In this document: piece after piece, positions 1-12,623 of the stretch
Layout of the letters: the number at the start of each line of letters is the position of its first letter
Position numbering within the stretch: position 1 is the first letter of the stretch
Source of the DNA: Pseudomonas sp. PDM05
GTDB lineage: Bacteria > Pseudomonadota > Gammaproteobacteria > Pseudomonadales > Pseudomonadaceae
Assembly (NCBI RefSeq): GCF_014851685.1
Contig: NZ_JACVAC010000002.1
Span: forward strand, 186,001-250,000
Length of the DNA: 64,000 nucleotides
Reading direction: 5' to 3'
Program-made: the position numbers and the translations under genes
The notes under the pieces: model-generated
Database searches by the model: none
Seen by the model: the letters and a program-made list of their open reading frames with translations, nothing else
Told to the model about the DNA's origin: nothing

Positions 1-131
1 TCACCGAGGAATTCCAGGCGTTCGTTGTTACGCCCTGCAAAGCTGCGGTGTGTGAGAGCAAGGACCATCAATTCCTGGTCCTTGAAGGTGTAGCCGAGCT
101 GGCGCTCGAGACGTGCTAGAGAAACGGTCAC
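1..131 (-). CDS. rnc: Ribonuclease III, N-terminal part (cut by window edge)
   Basis: Only the first 43 or so codons are inside the window. The translation starts [16 protein letters not shown] and contains ALTHRSF and NERLEFLG, the first RNase III signature block of the endonuclease domain. RNase III cleaves double-stranded RNA in rRNA processing and mRNA decay. The GTG start at 131-129 is preferred because homologues begin at this point. The gene lies downstream of lepB on the same strand, the usual Pseudomonas lepA-lepB-rnc order, after a 148-bp spacer that holds a strong hairpin. The remaining domain and the dsRNA-binding domain lie outside the window, so integrity cannot be judged. Confidence 0.9.
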   Translation of the reverse strand, partial: MTVSLARLERQLGYTFKDQELMVLALTHRSFAGRNNERLEFLG

Positions 132-252
132 GGTTTACCCATATCTGTGTGGTGGCACCGGCGGCCATCGACGATTGACGCAGTGTTCAAATTCAAATCC
201 TGGTTGGTGCTGCATGAGGCCGGACATTTGTCCAAGCCCCAGAAAAGCATTC

Positions 253-272
253 GGCGCTGTGTTCACAGCGCC
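253..272 (-). repeat. Perfect 9-bp stem hairpin between lepB and rnc
   Basis: ggcgctgtg (253-261) and cacagcgcc (264-272) pair around a 2-nt centre. In the minus-strand transcript the hairpin lies just after the lepB stop and about 120 nt before rnc. It is followed only by a short CTTTTC stretch, so it is a weak terminator at best. It could equally be an RNA-processing site in the rnc leader. The function is inferred. Confidence 0.6.
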
Positions 273-279
273 GCCTGTA

Positions 280-1131
280 TTACTTGATCAGCCCGACTCG
301 CGAGAAGTTCGGCAGGTGGCTGAGTTTGGACTCCGGCCAGCTCATCCAGACCGCGAAGGCCTTGCCGACGATGTTCTCGTCGGGAACCATGCCCAGCATG
401 TCCTTGGGAATGTTGGGATCGTTCCAATAACGGCTGTCATTGGAGTTGTCACGGTTGTCGCCCATCATGAAGTAGTGCCCGGCCGGCACTTTCCACTCGC
501 CATCAGGCTGGCGGTAGCGCGACATTTCCTTGCGGATCTGGTGCTCCACCGCGCCGAGTTTCTCCTGGTACAGCTCGGCGCTGCCCAGGGAGTTCGGCTC
601 GGAGCCGATCAGCTTTTCAGCCACCGACTCACCGTTGATGAACAGGCGCTTGTCGCCGGTGTAGCGGATCACGTCGCCCGGCAGGCCGATCACACGCTTG
701 ATGTAGTTGACGTTCGGGTCGCTCGGGAAGCGGAACACCATCACATCGCCGCGCTGCGGGTCGCCGACTTCAATGACCTTCTTGTCGATCACCGGCAGGC
801 GGATGCCGTAGGCAAACTTGTTCACCAGGATGAAGTCGCCAACATCCAGGGTAGGCTTCATCGACCCCGAAGGGATCTGGAACGGCTCCACCAGGAACGA
901 GCGCAGCACCAGCACGATGAACAGTACCGGGAAGAACGACTTGCCGTATTCAACCAGCAAAGGCTCTTTGTTCAGCTTCTCGACCACCACCGCATCGGGC
1001 TGGCTGACGCTGCCCTGATAGGATGCGATAGCCGCCCGCCGACGCGGGGCGAAGAACACCAGATCGAGCAATGCCAGAAGACCACAGACGGCAACGGCGA
1101 TGACCAGCAACAGCGGGAAATTTAGTGACAT
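280..1131 (-). CDS. lepB: Signal peptidase I
   Basis: Type I signal peptidase of 283 aa, which removes signal peptides from exported proteins at the periplasmic face of the inner membrane. Two N-terminal membrane segments are visible (residues ~4-25 and ~65-85). They are followed by box B PSGSMKPTL with the catalytic Ser, box D YIKRVIGLPGD with the general-base Lys, and box E GDNRDNSNDSR. The length matches Pseudomonas LepB. The start is 5 bp after the lepA stop, so the two are cotranscribed, with rnc downstream. No anomaly is seen. Confidence 0.97.
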   Translation of the reverse strand: MSLNFPLLLVIAVAVCGLLALLDLVFFAPRRRAAIASYQGSVSQPDAVVVEKLNKEPLLVEYGKSFFPVLFIVLVLRSFLVEPFQIPSGSMKPTLDVGDFILVNKFAYGIRLPVIDKKVIEVGDPQRGDVMVFRFPSDPNVNYIKRVIGLPGDVIRYTGDKRLFINGESVAEKLIGSEPNSLGSAELYQEKLGAVEHQIRKEMSRYRQPDGEWKVPAGHYFMMGDNRDNSNDSRYWNDPNIPKDMLGMVPDENIVGKAFAVWMSWPESKLSHLPNFSRVGLIK

Positions 1132-1136
1132 AGGAC

Positions 1137-2936
1137 CTAACTATCCAACCTGAGCACCGCAAGGAAGGCTTCTTGTGGAATTTCCACGTTGCCCACTTGC
1201 TTCATGCGTTTTTTACCGGCCTTTTGCTTCTCAAGCAGCTTGCGCTTACGGCTTACGTCACCGCCGTAGCATTTGGCCAGTACGTTCTTTCTGAGAGCCT
1301 TGACGGAGGTCCGCGCAATGATCTGCCCGCCAATGGCGGCCTGGATCGCGACGTCGAACATCTGGCGCGGAATCAGTTCTTTCATCTTCTCGGTCAACTG
1401 GCGACCTTTGTAGTGCGCGTTGTCCTTGTGCACGATGAGTGCCAGGGCATCGACCTTATCGCCGTTGATCAGCACATCCAGTTTCACCAGATTAGCCGAT
1501 TGATAACGATCGAAATGGTAATCCAGCGAAGCATAGCCGCGACTGGTGGATTTGAGACGGTCGAAGAAGTCCAGGACCACTTCGTTCATCGGCAAATCAT
1601 AGGTCACTTGGACCTGGGTACCGAGGAACAGCATGTCGTGCTGCACGCCACGTTTTTCGATACACAGGGTGATGACGTTGCCCAGGTGTTCCTGCGGCAC
1701 CAGGATATTGGCGCGCACAATCGGCTCGCGCATGTCTTCGATGGAAGACAGGTCTGGGAGCTTGGACGGGTTGTCGACGTAAATCGTTTCACCGGTTTTC
1801 AGCGCCAGCTCAAAAATAACCGTTGGCGCGGTGGTGATCAGGTCCAGGTCGTATTCACGCTCCAGGCGCTCCTGGATGATCTCCATGTGCAGCATGCCCA
1901 GGAACCCGCAACGGAAGCCGAAGCCCAGGGCGTCGGAGCTTTCCGGGGTGTACTGCAACGACGAGTCGTTGAGGGTCAGCTTTTGCAGGGCTTCGCGGAA
2001 GTCTTCGAAGTCATCGGAGCTGACCGGGAACAGGCCGGCGTAAACCTGCGGCTGGATGCGCTTGAAGCCGGGCAGCACGTCAACGTCCGGCGTCGAGCTC
2101 AAGGTCAGGGTGTCACCCACCGGGGCCCCGTGAATGTCCTTGATACCGGCAATGATGAAGCCTACTTCACCGGCTTTCAGATCGGTGGTCGCCGTGTGCT
2201 TGGGGTTGAACACACCAACGCTGTCCACCAGGTGGATCTTGCCGGTGGATTTGACCAGGATCTTGTCGCCCTTCTTCACGCGGCCGTGGCGCACGCGGAC
2301 CAGGGACACAACGCCCAGGTAGTTGTCGAACCAGGAGTCGATGATCAACGCTTGCAGCGGATCTTCGTAGTTGCCGGTCGGCGCGGGAATGGTCTTGACC
2401 AGGCGCTCGAGCACTTCGTCGACGCCCAGGCCGGTCTTGGCGCTGCACTCGACGGCGTCGGTGGCGTCAATGCCGATGATCTTTTCGATTTCTTCCTTGA
2501 CGCGGTCCGGATCGGCCTGTGGCAGGTCGATCTTGTTCAGCACCGGCATCACTTCCAGGCCTTGCTCGATCGCGGTGTAGCAGTTGGCGACGGACTGGGC
2601 TTCAACGCCCTGGCCGGCGTCCACCACCAGCAAGGCGCCTTCGCAGGCGGCCAGCGAGCGGCTGACTTCGTAGGTGAAGTCAACGTGGCCGGGGGTGTCA
2701 ATGAAGTTCAGCTGGTACTTGATACCGTCTTTTGCGGTGTAGTACAGGGTAACGCTATGGGCCTTGATGGTGATGCCGCGTTCACGCTCGAGGTCCATGG
2801 AGTCCAGGACCTGGGCTTCCATTTCACGCTCGGCAAGGCCACCGCACATTTGGATGAACCGGTCGGCCAGCGTCGACTTGCCATGGTCAATGTGGGCGAT
2901 GATGGAGAAATTGCGGATATGACTCAAATCACTCAC
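1137..2936 (-). CDS. lepA: Elongation factor 4 (LepA)
   Basis: Ribosome-associated translational GTPase of 599 aa, thought to act on stalled or mistranslocated ribosomes. The N-terminal G domain shows AHIDHGKST (G1), DTPGHVDF (G3) and NKIDLP (G4). EF-G-like domains and the LepA-specific C-terminal domain follow, ending [12 protein letters not shown]. The start is GTG (2936-2934), matching the family N-terminus [17 protein letters not shown]. It is the first gene of lepA-lepB-rnc. In P. aeruginosa, as far as I recall, mucD lies upstream; here lptG does, in the same orientation but behind its own terminator. Confidence 0.97.
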
Positions 2937-2990
2937 GGATCAACACTCAAAAAGGCTGCAGGCAGATTGCCCGCTGAAAAATAGCCGGGA

Positions 2991-3020
2991 ATTGTACCTG
3001 ATGCTCAGGCCAGACGTCAT
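2991..3020 (-). promoter_or_regulatory. Candidate sigma-70 promoter of lepA-lepB-rnc
   Basis: Read on the minus strand, TACAAT (2996-2991) is one mismatch from the -10 consensus. ATGACG (3020-3015) is a 4/6 match to the -35 at 18-bp spacing. It sits about 55 bp upstream of the lepA GTG and downstream of the lptG terminator. The match is by eye only. Confidence 0.4.
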
Positions 3021-3036
3021 CTTTGCTGACCAGAAC

Positions 3037-3065
3037 AAAAATGCCCCGATCTCTCGACCGGGGCA
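3037..3065 (-). terminator. Rho-independent terminator of lptFG
   Basis: tgccccg (3042-3048) pairs with cggggca (3059-3065). On the minus strand the stem is followed by TTTTTG (3041-3036). It lies 23 bp after the lptG stop and separates lptFG from lepA. The reverse strand also has a short T run (cgtttt). Confidence 0.8.
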
Positions 3066-3087
3066 CGTTTTGATCATAAGCGCTCTA

Positions 3088-4159
3088 TCAACCGGCCCGG
3101 CGCAATAGCCAGAACCCGGCCAGGGCGCAGATACCAGTGGGCACCAGCACCGCAAACAGCGGCGAGAAGCCGAACACCAGGCTCGAAGGGCCGAGCAGGT
3201 CCTGGGCGATGCGGAAGGTAAAGCCCACCAGCACGCCGGTAAAGACGCGCTGGCCAAGGGTCACGGAGCGCAGCGGGCCGAAGATGAACGAGATCGCCAT
3301 CAACACCAGCGCGGCAGTGACCACCGGCTGCAGCACCTTGACCCAGAATGCCAGCCAGTAGCGACCGTTGTTCAGGCCCTGGTCCTTCAAGTAATGGATG
3401 TAACCCCAAAGCCCGGAGATCGGCAGGCTTTCGGGGATCATCACTACGGTATTGAGCAGTTCCGGCTTGAGGGCGATGTCCCACTCCTCGGCCGGCACGT
3501 TGATCACTTCAGTACTGGCCTTGGTACCTTGCCCTACATTGCGGAAATGCGTGGTGGTGACATCGCTCAGCTGCCATTTCTCGGCGTTGTACTGCGCGCG
3601 CTTGGCAAAGCTCGACATCAGCAGATGGCGTTCCTTGTCAAAGGTATAACGTGTCACACCAATCAACAGGCCGCCGGGCTGCACGGCGTTGATGTGGATG
3701 AACTCGTCACCCTGGCGGTGCCACAGGCCATGCTTGGAGCTTTGTGCGTCGCCCGACCCCTGGGCCAGGGCGCGGTTGGCCTGGGCCGTGGTTTCGGCCG
3801 GTGGCGCAACGTATTCACCGATCAGCACGCTGCACAGCATCAGCAGCAGCATCGGCTTCATCACCGCCCAGACAATACGACCGATGGACACACCGGCGGC
3901 ACGCATGATGGTCAGTTCGCTGTTGCTGGCCAGGCTGCCCAGGCCGATCAGGCAACCGATCAGCGCGGCCATCGGCATCATGTCGTAGAGGCGGCGCGGC
4001 GCGGTGAGGGCCACGTAGCTCATCACGTCCCATACGGTATAGGTGTCGCTGACGTTGCCGACTTCATCGATAAAGGCGAACAACGACGCCAACCCAAGGA
4101 TGATGCCCAATACCGCCAGGATGGCGATCAGTACGCTGCTACCAATGTAGCGATCGAGC

Positions 4160-4167
<8 letters not shown>
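3088..4167 (-). CDS. lptG: LPS export permease LptG
   Basis: Inner-membrane subunit of the LptB2FG ABC transporter, which extracts lipopolysaccharide and passes it to the LptC/LptA bridge. The 359-aa protein begins VAKLDRYIGSSVLIAILAV. It has an N-terminal pair of membrane helices, a large periplasmic jellyroll domain (~residues 125-260) and C-terminal helices ending in FWLLRRAG. The GTG start at 4167 is preferred over an ATG at 4188 because AAGGAG lies 7 bp before it and homologues begin here. It overlaps the lptF stop by 8 bp, so translation is probably coupled. Confidence 0.94.
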
Positions 4168-7051
<2,884 letters not shown>

Positions 7052-7106
7052 AAATGAGAACGCCAGGGCGGCTTTTACACAACCGCCCTGGGTTCCAGGA
7101 ACCACA

Positions 7107-7535
7107 ATGACCCAAGTCGACTTCTATATATTGCCCAGCGCCGACCCGCTCGCGCGCCTGGACTTTGCCTGCAAACTCACTGAAAAAGCCTGGCGCATGG
7201 GTCACCGCATCTACCTGCATTGCAGCGATGCGGCCCAACGCGACGAGCTGGATGCCCGCCTGTGGCGTTTCAAGGGCGAAAGCTTCGTGCCCCACGGCCC
7301 CGCCGAGTCAGAACCCGAAAGCCTGGTGGTCCTGGGCTTGGGCGACAACTGCGGCGATCACCATGACCTGCTGGTCAACCTGGACCTGAAAGTGCCGCCG
7401 TTCGCCAAGGCGTTTGCCCGCGTGGCAGAGGTGGTGGTGGAAGACCCGGCTATTCGTCAGGCGGCGCGGGAGAGTTTCCGTTTCTATCGCGAACAGGGCT
7501 ATCCTTTGCAGGATCACCGGCTACAACGACTTTGA
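7107..7535 (+). CDS. holC: DNA polymerase III subunit chi
   Basis: Chi subunit of the clamp loader (142 aa), which links the DNA polymerase III holoenzyme to SSB. The sequence has the family pattern: VDFYILPS at the N-terminus, the conserved ACKLTEKAWRMGHRIY helix, RLWRFKGESFVPHG, and RFYREQGYPLQDH near the end. SD AGGAA lies 7 bp before ATG. Its place between pepA and valS is the standard gammaproteobacterial order, with a small unknown gene inserted before valS as in other Pseudomonas. Confidence 0.95.
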   Translation: MTQVDFYILPSADPLARLDFACKLTEKAWRMGHRIYLHCSDAAQRDELDARLWRFKGESFVPHGPAESEPESLVVLGLGDNCGDHHDLLVNLDLKVPPFAKAFARVAEVVVEDPAIRQAARESFRFYREQGYPLQDHRLQRL

Positions 7536-7539
7536 GTAA

Positions 7540-7923
7540 ATGATGGACACTCCCAACTCGGTAAAAAAAGACGACCACCTGCTGGACGACCTGGAGTCGA
7601 TCCGCCAGTTGCTCGGTGACGACGGCCTGCAACCGCCACTGCTGACCGACTCGGTCGATGCAGAGGTACAGATCCCGCTGTTGTTCGATATGGTCGGCGC
7701 CAAGCCCGCTGCGCCGGAGCCGGTTGCCGCTGCTGTCGAGCCCGCCCCCGCCGAAAAAGGCCAGGACGCCCTGCTGCTGCACCTGGACAACGAACTGCGT
7801 GCCGCCGCGCAACTGATCATGCAAGACGTCATCGACGACTTCGCCCCGCATATCGAAACCGAGATCAAGCGTCGGCTGGATGCGCGGATGGAGCGGTTGC
7901 TCGCTGCAGCGACAAGTAACTAG
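7540..7923 (+). CDS. Small conserved Pseudomonas protein between holC and valS
   Basis: A 127-aa acidic soluble protein with no recognised domain. Residues 1-70 are acidic and include DDHLLDDLESIRQLLGDD. A Pro/Ala-rich linker (~60-85) follows, then a C-terminal helical region containing ALLLHLDNELRAAAQLIMQD and DDFAPHIETEIKRRLDARM. It starts 4 bp after the holC stop, so it is cotranscribed; ATG 7540 and 7543 are both possible starts. By position it matches the hypothetical gene at this spot in P. aeruginosa (PA3833, from memory). A link to the replisome is only suggested by position. Confidence 0.8.
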   Translation: MMDTPNSVKKDDHLLDDLESIRQLLGDDGLQPPLLTDSVDAEVQIPLLFDMVGAKPAAPEPVAAAVEPAPAEKGQDALLLHLDNELRAAAQLIMQDVIDDFAPHIETEIKRRLDARMERLLAAATSN

Positions 7924-7978
7924 CTACAAGCCACAAGTAAAAGCTCCCCGCTCCACTTGCAGCTGATAGCTTGTAGCT
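7922..7978. repeat. Imperfect inverted repeat (agctacaagc family) before valS
   Basis: agctacaagc (7922-7931) and gcttgtagct (7969-7978) are exact reverse complements. They sit in a 65-bp stretch of related words (acaagt, cttgcagct, cttgcagctg). This is a common intergenic repeat type in fluorescent pseudomonads. It lies between the small gene and valS and would form a hairpin in RNA. No T tract follows. Confidence 0.6.
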
Positions 7979-8046
7979 TGCAGCTGCTCCCCCCCGCTAT
8001 ACTTGCCGGCTTTCCTGAATAAATGCCAACTAGGGTCCCGCCGCGC

Positions 8047-10893
8047 ATGGATAAGACCTACCAGCCGCACGCTATCGAAACTTCCTGGTACAACACCTGG
8101 GAATCCGAGAATTATTTCGCCCCGCAAGGCGCGGGCGATTCCTACACCATCATGATCCCGCCACCGAACGTCACTGGCAGCCTGCACATGGGCCATGGCT
8201 TCAACAATGCGATCATGGATGCGTTGATCCGTTTCCGCCGCATGCAGGGTCGCGACACCCTGTGGCAGCCGGGCACCGACCACGCCGGTATCGCCACGCA
8301 GATGCTGGTGGAACGCCAACTCGAAGCCACCGGCCAGAGCCGTCACGACCTGGGTCGCGAGAAATTCCTGGAAAAAGTCTGGGAATGGAAAGACCAGTCC
8401 GGCGGCAACATCAGCCGTCAGATCCGTCGCCTCGGCTCGTCCGTAGACTGGAGCCGCGAGCGCTTCACCATGGACGACGGCCTGTCGGAAGCCGTGAAAG
8501 AAGCCTTTGTGCGCCTGCATGAAGACGGCCTGATCTACCGTGGCAAACGCCTGGTCAACTGGGACACCAAGCTGCACACGGCGATTTCCGACCTCGAAGT
8601 GGAAAACCACGACGAAAAAGGCTTCCTGTGGAACCTCAAGTACCCCCTGGCCGACGGTGCCAAGACCGCTGAGGGCAACGACTACCTGATCGTCGCCACC
8701 ACCCGTCCGGAAACCATGCTCGGCGACGCCGCCGTGGCCGTTAACCCGAACGATGAGCGCTACCAGGCACTGATCGGCAAGTTCGTCGAGCTGCCGCTGG
8801 TTGGCCGCCGCATTCCGATCATCGCGGACGACTACTGCGACCCGGAATTCGGCACCGGCTGTGTGAAAATCACCCCGGCCCACGATTTCAACGACTACGA
8901 AGTCGGCAAGCGCCATAACCTGCCGCTGCTGAACATCTTCGACAAAAACGCCGCCGTATTGCCGGCCTGCCAGGTGTTCAACCTGGATGGCACGTTGAAC
9001 GACAGCATCGACGGCAAGATCCCGGCCGAATACGCCGGTCTCGACCGTTTCGAAGCGCGCAAGCAGATCGTTGCCGCCTTCGACGCTGCCGGCCTGCTGG
9101 TCAGCGTTGACGACCACGGCCTGAAAGTGCCGAAGGGCGACCGCTCCGGCACCATCATCGAGCCGTGGCTGACCGACCAGTGGTACGTGTCTACCAAGCC
9201 GTTGGCCGAGCCTGCGATTGCTGCCGTGGAAGATGGCCGCATCCAGTTCGTGCCGAAACAGTACGAAAACATGTACTTCTCGTGGATGCGCGACATCCAG
9301 GATTGGTGCATCAGCCGTCAACTGTGGTGGGGCCACCGTATTCCGGCCTGGTACGACGAGTCGGGCAAGGTCTATGTAGGCCGCGACGAAGCCGAAGTGC
9401 GTGCCAAGCACAACCTCGGTGCCGACGTTGCGCTGCAACAGGACAACGACGTACTGGACACCTGGTTCAGCTCGGGCCTGTGGACGTTCTCCACCCTGGG
9501 CTGGCCGCAACAGACCGAATTCCTGAAGAAATTCCACTCCACCGACGTGCTGGTCACCGGCTTCGACATCATTTTCTTCTGGGTCGCCCGGATGATCATG
9601 CTGACCATGCACCTGGTGAAGAACGAGGACGGCACGCCGCAGGTTCCGTTCAAGACCGTGTACGTGCACGGCCTGGTGCGTGACGGCCAGGGCCAGAAGA
9701 TGTCCAAGTCCAAGGGCAACGTCCTGGACCCGTTGGACATCATCGACGGCATCGACCTGGAAACCCTGGTAAAAAAACGTACCTCGGGCCTGATGCAGCC
9801 GAAACTGGCGAAGAAGATCGAGAAGCAGACCCGCGACGAGTTCGCCGACGGCATCGCCAGCTATGGCACCGACGCCCTGCGCTTCACCTTCTGCTCGCTG
9901 GCGTCCACCGGTCGCGACATCAAGTTCGACATGGGCCGCGTCGAAGGCTATCGCAACTTCTGCAACAAGATCTGGAACGCCGCGCGCTACGTGCTGGACA
10001 AAGGCGAAGACTGCGGCCAGAACGGCGAAGCCGTCGAACTGTCCCTGGCGGATCGCTGGATCATCTCGCAATTGCAGCGCACCGAAGCCGAAGTGACCCG
10101 CCAACTCGACCAGTTCCGTTTCGACCTGGCCGCACAAGCCTTGTACGAGTTCATCTGGAACCAGTACTGCGACTGGTACCTGGAACTGTCCAAGCCTGTG
10201 CTGTGGGACGAAAACGCGCCGATCGAACGTCAGCGTGGCACCCGTCGCACCCTGGTGCGCGTGCTGGAAGTGGCCCTGCGCCTGGCGCATCCGTTCATGC
10301 CGTTCATCACCGAAGAAATCTGGCAGCGCCTCGCGCCGCTGGCCGGTATCGAAGGCAAGACCATCATGCTGCAACCTTGGCCGGTGGCCAACGAAGCGCG
10401 CATCGATGAGGCGGCCGAAAGCGATATCGAATGGCTCAAGACCCTGATGCTTGGCACGCGCAACATCCGCGCCGAGATGAACATCGGGCCGGGCAAGCCA
10501 TTGGCGGTGTTTGTGAAGAACGCCAGTGCCGAAGACCAGCGTCGTCTCGCCGAAAACGATGCGCTGCTCAAGAAGCTGGCGAAGCTGGAGTCGATTACGG
10601 TATTGGCTACCGACGCCGAAGCGCCGCTGTCCGCCACCGCACTGGTCGGCGAGATGGAAGTGCTGGTGCCGATGGCTGGCCTGATCGACAAGGGCGCGGA
10701 ACTGGCTCGACTCGACAAGGAAATTGCGCGCCTGCAAGGCGAAGTGCAGCGTGTGGGCGGCAAGCTGTCCAACGCGGCGTTCGTCGACAAGGCACCGGCC
10801 GAAGTGATCGACAAAGAACGCGCCAAGTTGGCCGAGGCTGAACAGGCCCTGGGCAAGCTGGCGGAGCAACATGCGCGGATTTCCAGCCTGTAA
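8047..10893 (+). CDS. valS: Valyl-tRNA synthetase
   Basis: Class I aminoacyl-tRNA synthetase of 948 aa, which charges tRNA-Val. The HIGH signature appears as [14 protein letters not shown] (~residues 40-53) and the KMSKS loop as [11 protein letters not shown] (~residues 550-560). The editing (CP1) domain lies between them ([10 protein letters not shown]), and there is an anticodon-binding region plus the ValRS-specific C-terminal coiled coil ([17 protein letters not shown]). ATG 8047 ([11 protein letters not shown]) is taken because homologues begin there; an in-frame ATG at 8023 is possible. A strong terminator follows. Confidence 0.97.
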   Translation: MDKTYQPHAIETSWYNTWESENYFAPQGAGDSYTIMIPPPNVTGSLHMGHGFNNAIMDALIRFRRMQGRDTLWQPGTDHAGIATQMLVERQLEATGQSRHDLGREKFLEKVWEWKDQSGGNISRQIRRLGSSVDWSRERFTMDDGLSEAVKEAFVRLHEDGLIYRGKRLVNWDTKLHTAISDLEVENHDEKGFLWNLKYPLADGAKTAEGNDYLIVATTRPETMLGDAAVAVNPNDERYQALIGKFVELPLVGRRIPIIADDYCDPEFGTGCVKITPAHDFNDYEVGKRHNLPLLNIFDKNAAVLPACQVFNLDGTLNDSIDGKIPAEYAGLDRFEARKQIVAAFDAAGLLVSVDDHGLKVPKGDRSGTIIEPWLTDQWYVSTKPLAEPAIAAVEDGRIQFVPKQYENMYFSWMRDIQDWCISRQLWWGHRIPAWYDESGKVYVGRDEAEVRAKHNLGADVALQQDNDVLDTWFSSGLWTFSTLGWPQQTEFLKKFHSTDVLVTGFDIIFFWVARMIMLTMHLVKNEDGTPQVPFKTVYVHGLVRDGQGQKMSKSKGNVLDPLDIIDGIDLETLVKKRTSGLMQPKLAKKIEKQTRDEFADGIASYGTDALRFTFCSLASTGRDIKFDMGRVEGYRNFCNKIWNAARYVLDKGEDCGQNGEAVELSLADRWIISQLQRTEAEVTRQLDQFRFDLAAQALYEFIWNQYCDWYLELSKPVLWDENAPIERQRGTRRTLVRVLEVALRLAHPFMPFITEEIWQRLAPLAGIEGKTIMLQPWPVANEARIDEAAESDIEWLKTLMLGTRNIRAEMNIGPGKPLAVFVKNASAEDQRRLAENDALLKKLAKLESITVLATDAEAPLSATALVGEMEVLVPMAGLIDKGAELARLDKEIARLQGEVQRVGGKLSNAAFVDKAPAEVIDKERAKLAEAEQALGKLAEQHARISSL

Positions 10894-10910
10894 GGTGGAT
10901 TCCCTGTAGA

Positions 10911-10937
10911 AAAGAGGCCTTCGGGCCTCTTTTTTTT
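10911..10937 (+). terminator. Rho-independent terminator of valS
   Basis: aagaggcc (10912-10919), loop ttcg, ggcctctt (10924-10931), then a run of T to 10937. A UUCG tetraloop and perfect 8-bp stem 18 bp after the stop make this a strong terminator. Confidence 0.93.
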
Positions 10938-10955
10938 GGCCTGAAAACCCAATCG

Positions 10956-11046
10956 ATGTGGGAGCGGGCTTGCTCGCGAATGCAGTGTGTCAGGCACTGC
11001 ATCTGTTTCTGAGGTACCGCATTCGCGAGCAAGCCCGCTCCCACAT
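10956..11046. repeat. REP pair in inverted orientation (REPIN)
   Basis: The 28-bp arm atgtgggagcgggcttgctc... (10956-10983) is repeated exactly as its reverse complement at 11019-11046, separated by 35 bp that contain a smaller hairpin (gcagtg/cactgc). The arm matches the abundant extragenic REP family of P. fluorescens-group genomes. It lies between the valS terminator and rlmF. Confidence 0.93.
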
Positions 11047-11111
11047 TTAACCGAGTTCACCCTGAGAATGTGTGACAATGCCCGTCACTTTGAGCCAACA
11101 CCAGAATCATC

Positions 11112-12131
11112 ATGACCGCCCCCAGCACACCCAAGCCTGCACGCAAGAAGCCTAAAACCGCCGCCACGGCCAAGCCCGTCGCGCCGCGCAAAGAGGCTAC
11201 CCTGCACCCGCGCAACCGCCACACAGGCCGTTACGACTTCCCGGCGCTGATCAAGACCACGCCGGAACTGGCGAAATTCGTGATCATCAATCCGTATGGC
11301 AAAGAGAGCATCGACTTCGCCAGCCCGGATGCGGTGCGGGTGTTCAACCGGGCGCTGCTCAAATCCTTCTATGGCATCCAGCATTGGGACATCCCGGCCG
11401 ATTACCTGTGCCCGCCGGTGCCGGGGCGTGCGGACTACGTGCACTTCCTCGCTGACCTGTTGGCCAGCAACAACGACGGCAAGGTCCCGCGCGGCTCGAT
11501 CATCAAGGTGCTGGACATCGGCATGGGCGCCAACTGCGTCTACCCGCTGATTGGCTACATGGAGTACCGCTGGACCTTCCTCGGCTCGGAGGTCGACCCT
11601 ACCGCCGTGGCCGCCGCCAAGGCCATCGTGCAGTCCAACGACCTGAGCAAGGTCATCCAGCTGCGCCAGCAACCCAACCCCAAGCAGATCCTGCTGGGCT
11701 TGCTGGAGCCGGGTGAGCGTTTTGACCTGACCATGTGCAACCCGCCGTTCCACGCGTCCATGGACGAAGCCACCAAGGGCAGCGAGCGTAAATGGCGCGC
11801 CTTGGGCAAGGCCGATCCCAAGCGCAAGTTGCCGGTACTGAACTTCGGTGGCCAATCGGCTGAATTGTGGTGTGAAGGCGGCGAAGCGCGTTTTGTGACG
11901 CAGTTGATCGCCGAGAGTGCGCATTTTGCCCACAAGGTGTTGTGGTTCAGCACCCTGGTGTCAAAGGCGTCGAACCTGCCTGCCATCGAGACCGCGCTGA
12001 AAAAAGCCGGCGTGCTGGAAAGCCAGGTAGTGGAGATGTCCCAGGGGCAAAAACAAAGCCGCTTTGTGGCCTGGACCTTCCAGACCAAGAACGAGCAGCA
12101 GATCTGGCGCCAGCGCTGGGCCCGCGACTAA
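11112..12131 (+). CDS. rlmF: 23S rRNA (adenine1618-N6)-methyltransferase
   Basis: SAM-dependent methyltransferase of 339 aa, in the RlmF/YbiN family that methylates A1618 of 23S rRNA. A basic, low-complexity N-terminus (~1-35, rich in Lys, Pro, Ala) precedes the family block [16 protein letters not shown]. The SAM motif is [14 protein letters not shown], and the N6-adenine catalytic motif is [10 protein letters not shown]. It is slightly longer than the E. coli protein because of the N-terminal extension. It is monocistronic, flanked by REP pairs on both sides. Confidence 0.94.
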   Translation: MTAPSTPKPARKKPKTAATAKPVAPRKEATLHPRNRHTGRYDFPALIKTTPELAKFVIINPYGKESIDFASPDAVRVFNRALLKSFYGIQHWDIPADYLCPPVPGRADYVHFLADLLASNNDGKVPRGSIIKVLDIGMGANCVYPLIGYMEYRWTFLGSEVDPTAVAAAKAIVQSNDLSKVIQLRQQPNPKQILLGLLEPGERFDLTMCNPPFHASMDEATKGSERKWRALGKADPKRKLPVLNFGGQSAELWCEGGEARFVTQLIAESAHFAHKVLWFSTLVSKASNLPAIETALKKAGVLESQVVEMSQGQKQSRFVAWTFQTKNEQQIWRQRWARD

Positions 12132-12269
12132 CTGTAGTGAGCGGGCTTGCACCCGCGCTGGGGGGCGAAGCCGCCCCAAATCCCGTCACCTCGGTTTTCC
12201 TGACACACCGCGGCGGACCGTTTTAGGGCGGCTTCGCCCCCCAGCGCGGGGCAAGCCCGCTCACTACAG
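12132..12269. repeat. Second REP pair, different subfamily, after rlmF
   Basis: The left arm begins ctgtagtgagcgggcttgc (12132) and runs through a gggcgaagccgcccc hairpin. The right arm (about 12225-12269) is its reverse complement, ending gcaagcccgctcactacag. The arms are about 45 bp with a few mismatches. The core word (agcgggcttgc) is shared with the repeat at 10956 but the flanks differ. It starts right after the rlmF stop and could act as its 3' structure. Confidence 0.9.
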
Positions 12270-12292
12270 GGCCTCTACAAATCGCAGGCAAC

Positions 12293-12333
12293 AAAAAACC
12301 GTGCCCGGATCGCTCCGGAGCACGGTTTTTTTT
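12293..12333. terminator. Bidirectional terminator between rlmF and hupN
   Basis: aaaaaaccgtgc (12293-12304) pairs with gcacggttttttt (12320-12333), extended by ccgg/ccgg inside. A and T tracts on opposite sides make it work for the convergent transcripts of both genes. On the minus strand it lies 8 bp after the hupN stop. Confidence 0.93.
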
Positions 12334-12341
12334 GCTGCGTC

Positions 12342-12623
12342 TTACTTGTTAACAGCGTCGGTCAGGCCTTTGGCCACAACCAGCTTGATAACTTTCTTGG
12401 CAGCGATTTCGATGGCAGCGCCAGTCGAAGGGTTACGGCCAGTACGGGCAGGACGCTCGGTCACTTTCAGTTTGCCAACGCCTGGCAGAGTGATTTCGCC
12501 GCCGTTTTCCAGCTGGTCAGCAACAACTTGGCTCAGTTGGTCCAGCAGAGCGCGCACGGTGGTTTTCGGTGCGTCTACTGCTTCAGCCAGGTCAGCGATC
12601 AGTTGGTCTTTAGTAATAGCCAT
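12342..12623 (-). CDS. hupN: HU-family DNA-binding protein (HupN type)
   Basis: Histone-like nucleoid protein of 93 aa that bends DNA without sequence specificity. The HU fold is plain: N-terminal MAITKDQLIADLAEAVDAP, central GEITLPGVGKLKV, and the DNA-binding arm signature ERPARTGRNPSTG. P. putida has three HU paralogues (HupA, HupB, HupN). HupN is the one I recall next to yejK and near valS, so the symbol rests on context. It is divergent from yejK across 395 bp with several inverted repeats, and has its own terminator. Confidence 0.9.
   Translation of the reverse strand: MAITKDQLIADLAEAVDAPKTTVRALLDQLSQVVADQLENGGEITLPGVGKLKVTERPARTGRNPSTGAAIEIAAKKVIKLVVAKGLTDAVNK

Noticed and set aside
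1173-2984. A 603-codon open frame on the plus strand opposite lepA
   Set aside because: It mirrors lepA codon structure in GC-rich DNA, has no recognisable domain or ribosome-binding site, and lepA is clearly the real gene. The same applies to the 982-codon frame opposite valS (7924-10872) and the 855-codon frame opposite the receptor (39959-42526).
7922-12269. Inverted repeats as a CRISPR array
   Set aside because: The repeats are head-to-head pairs, not regularly spaced direct repeats, and no cas gene is present.
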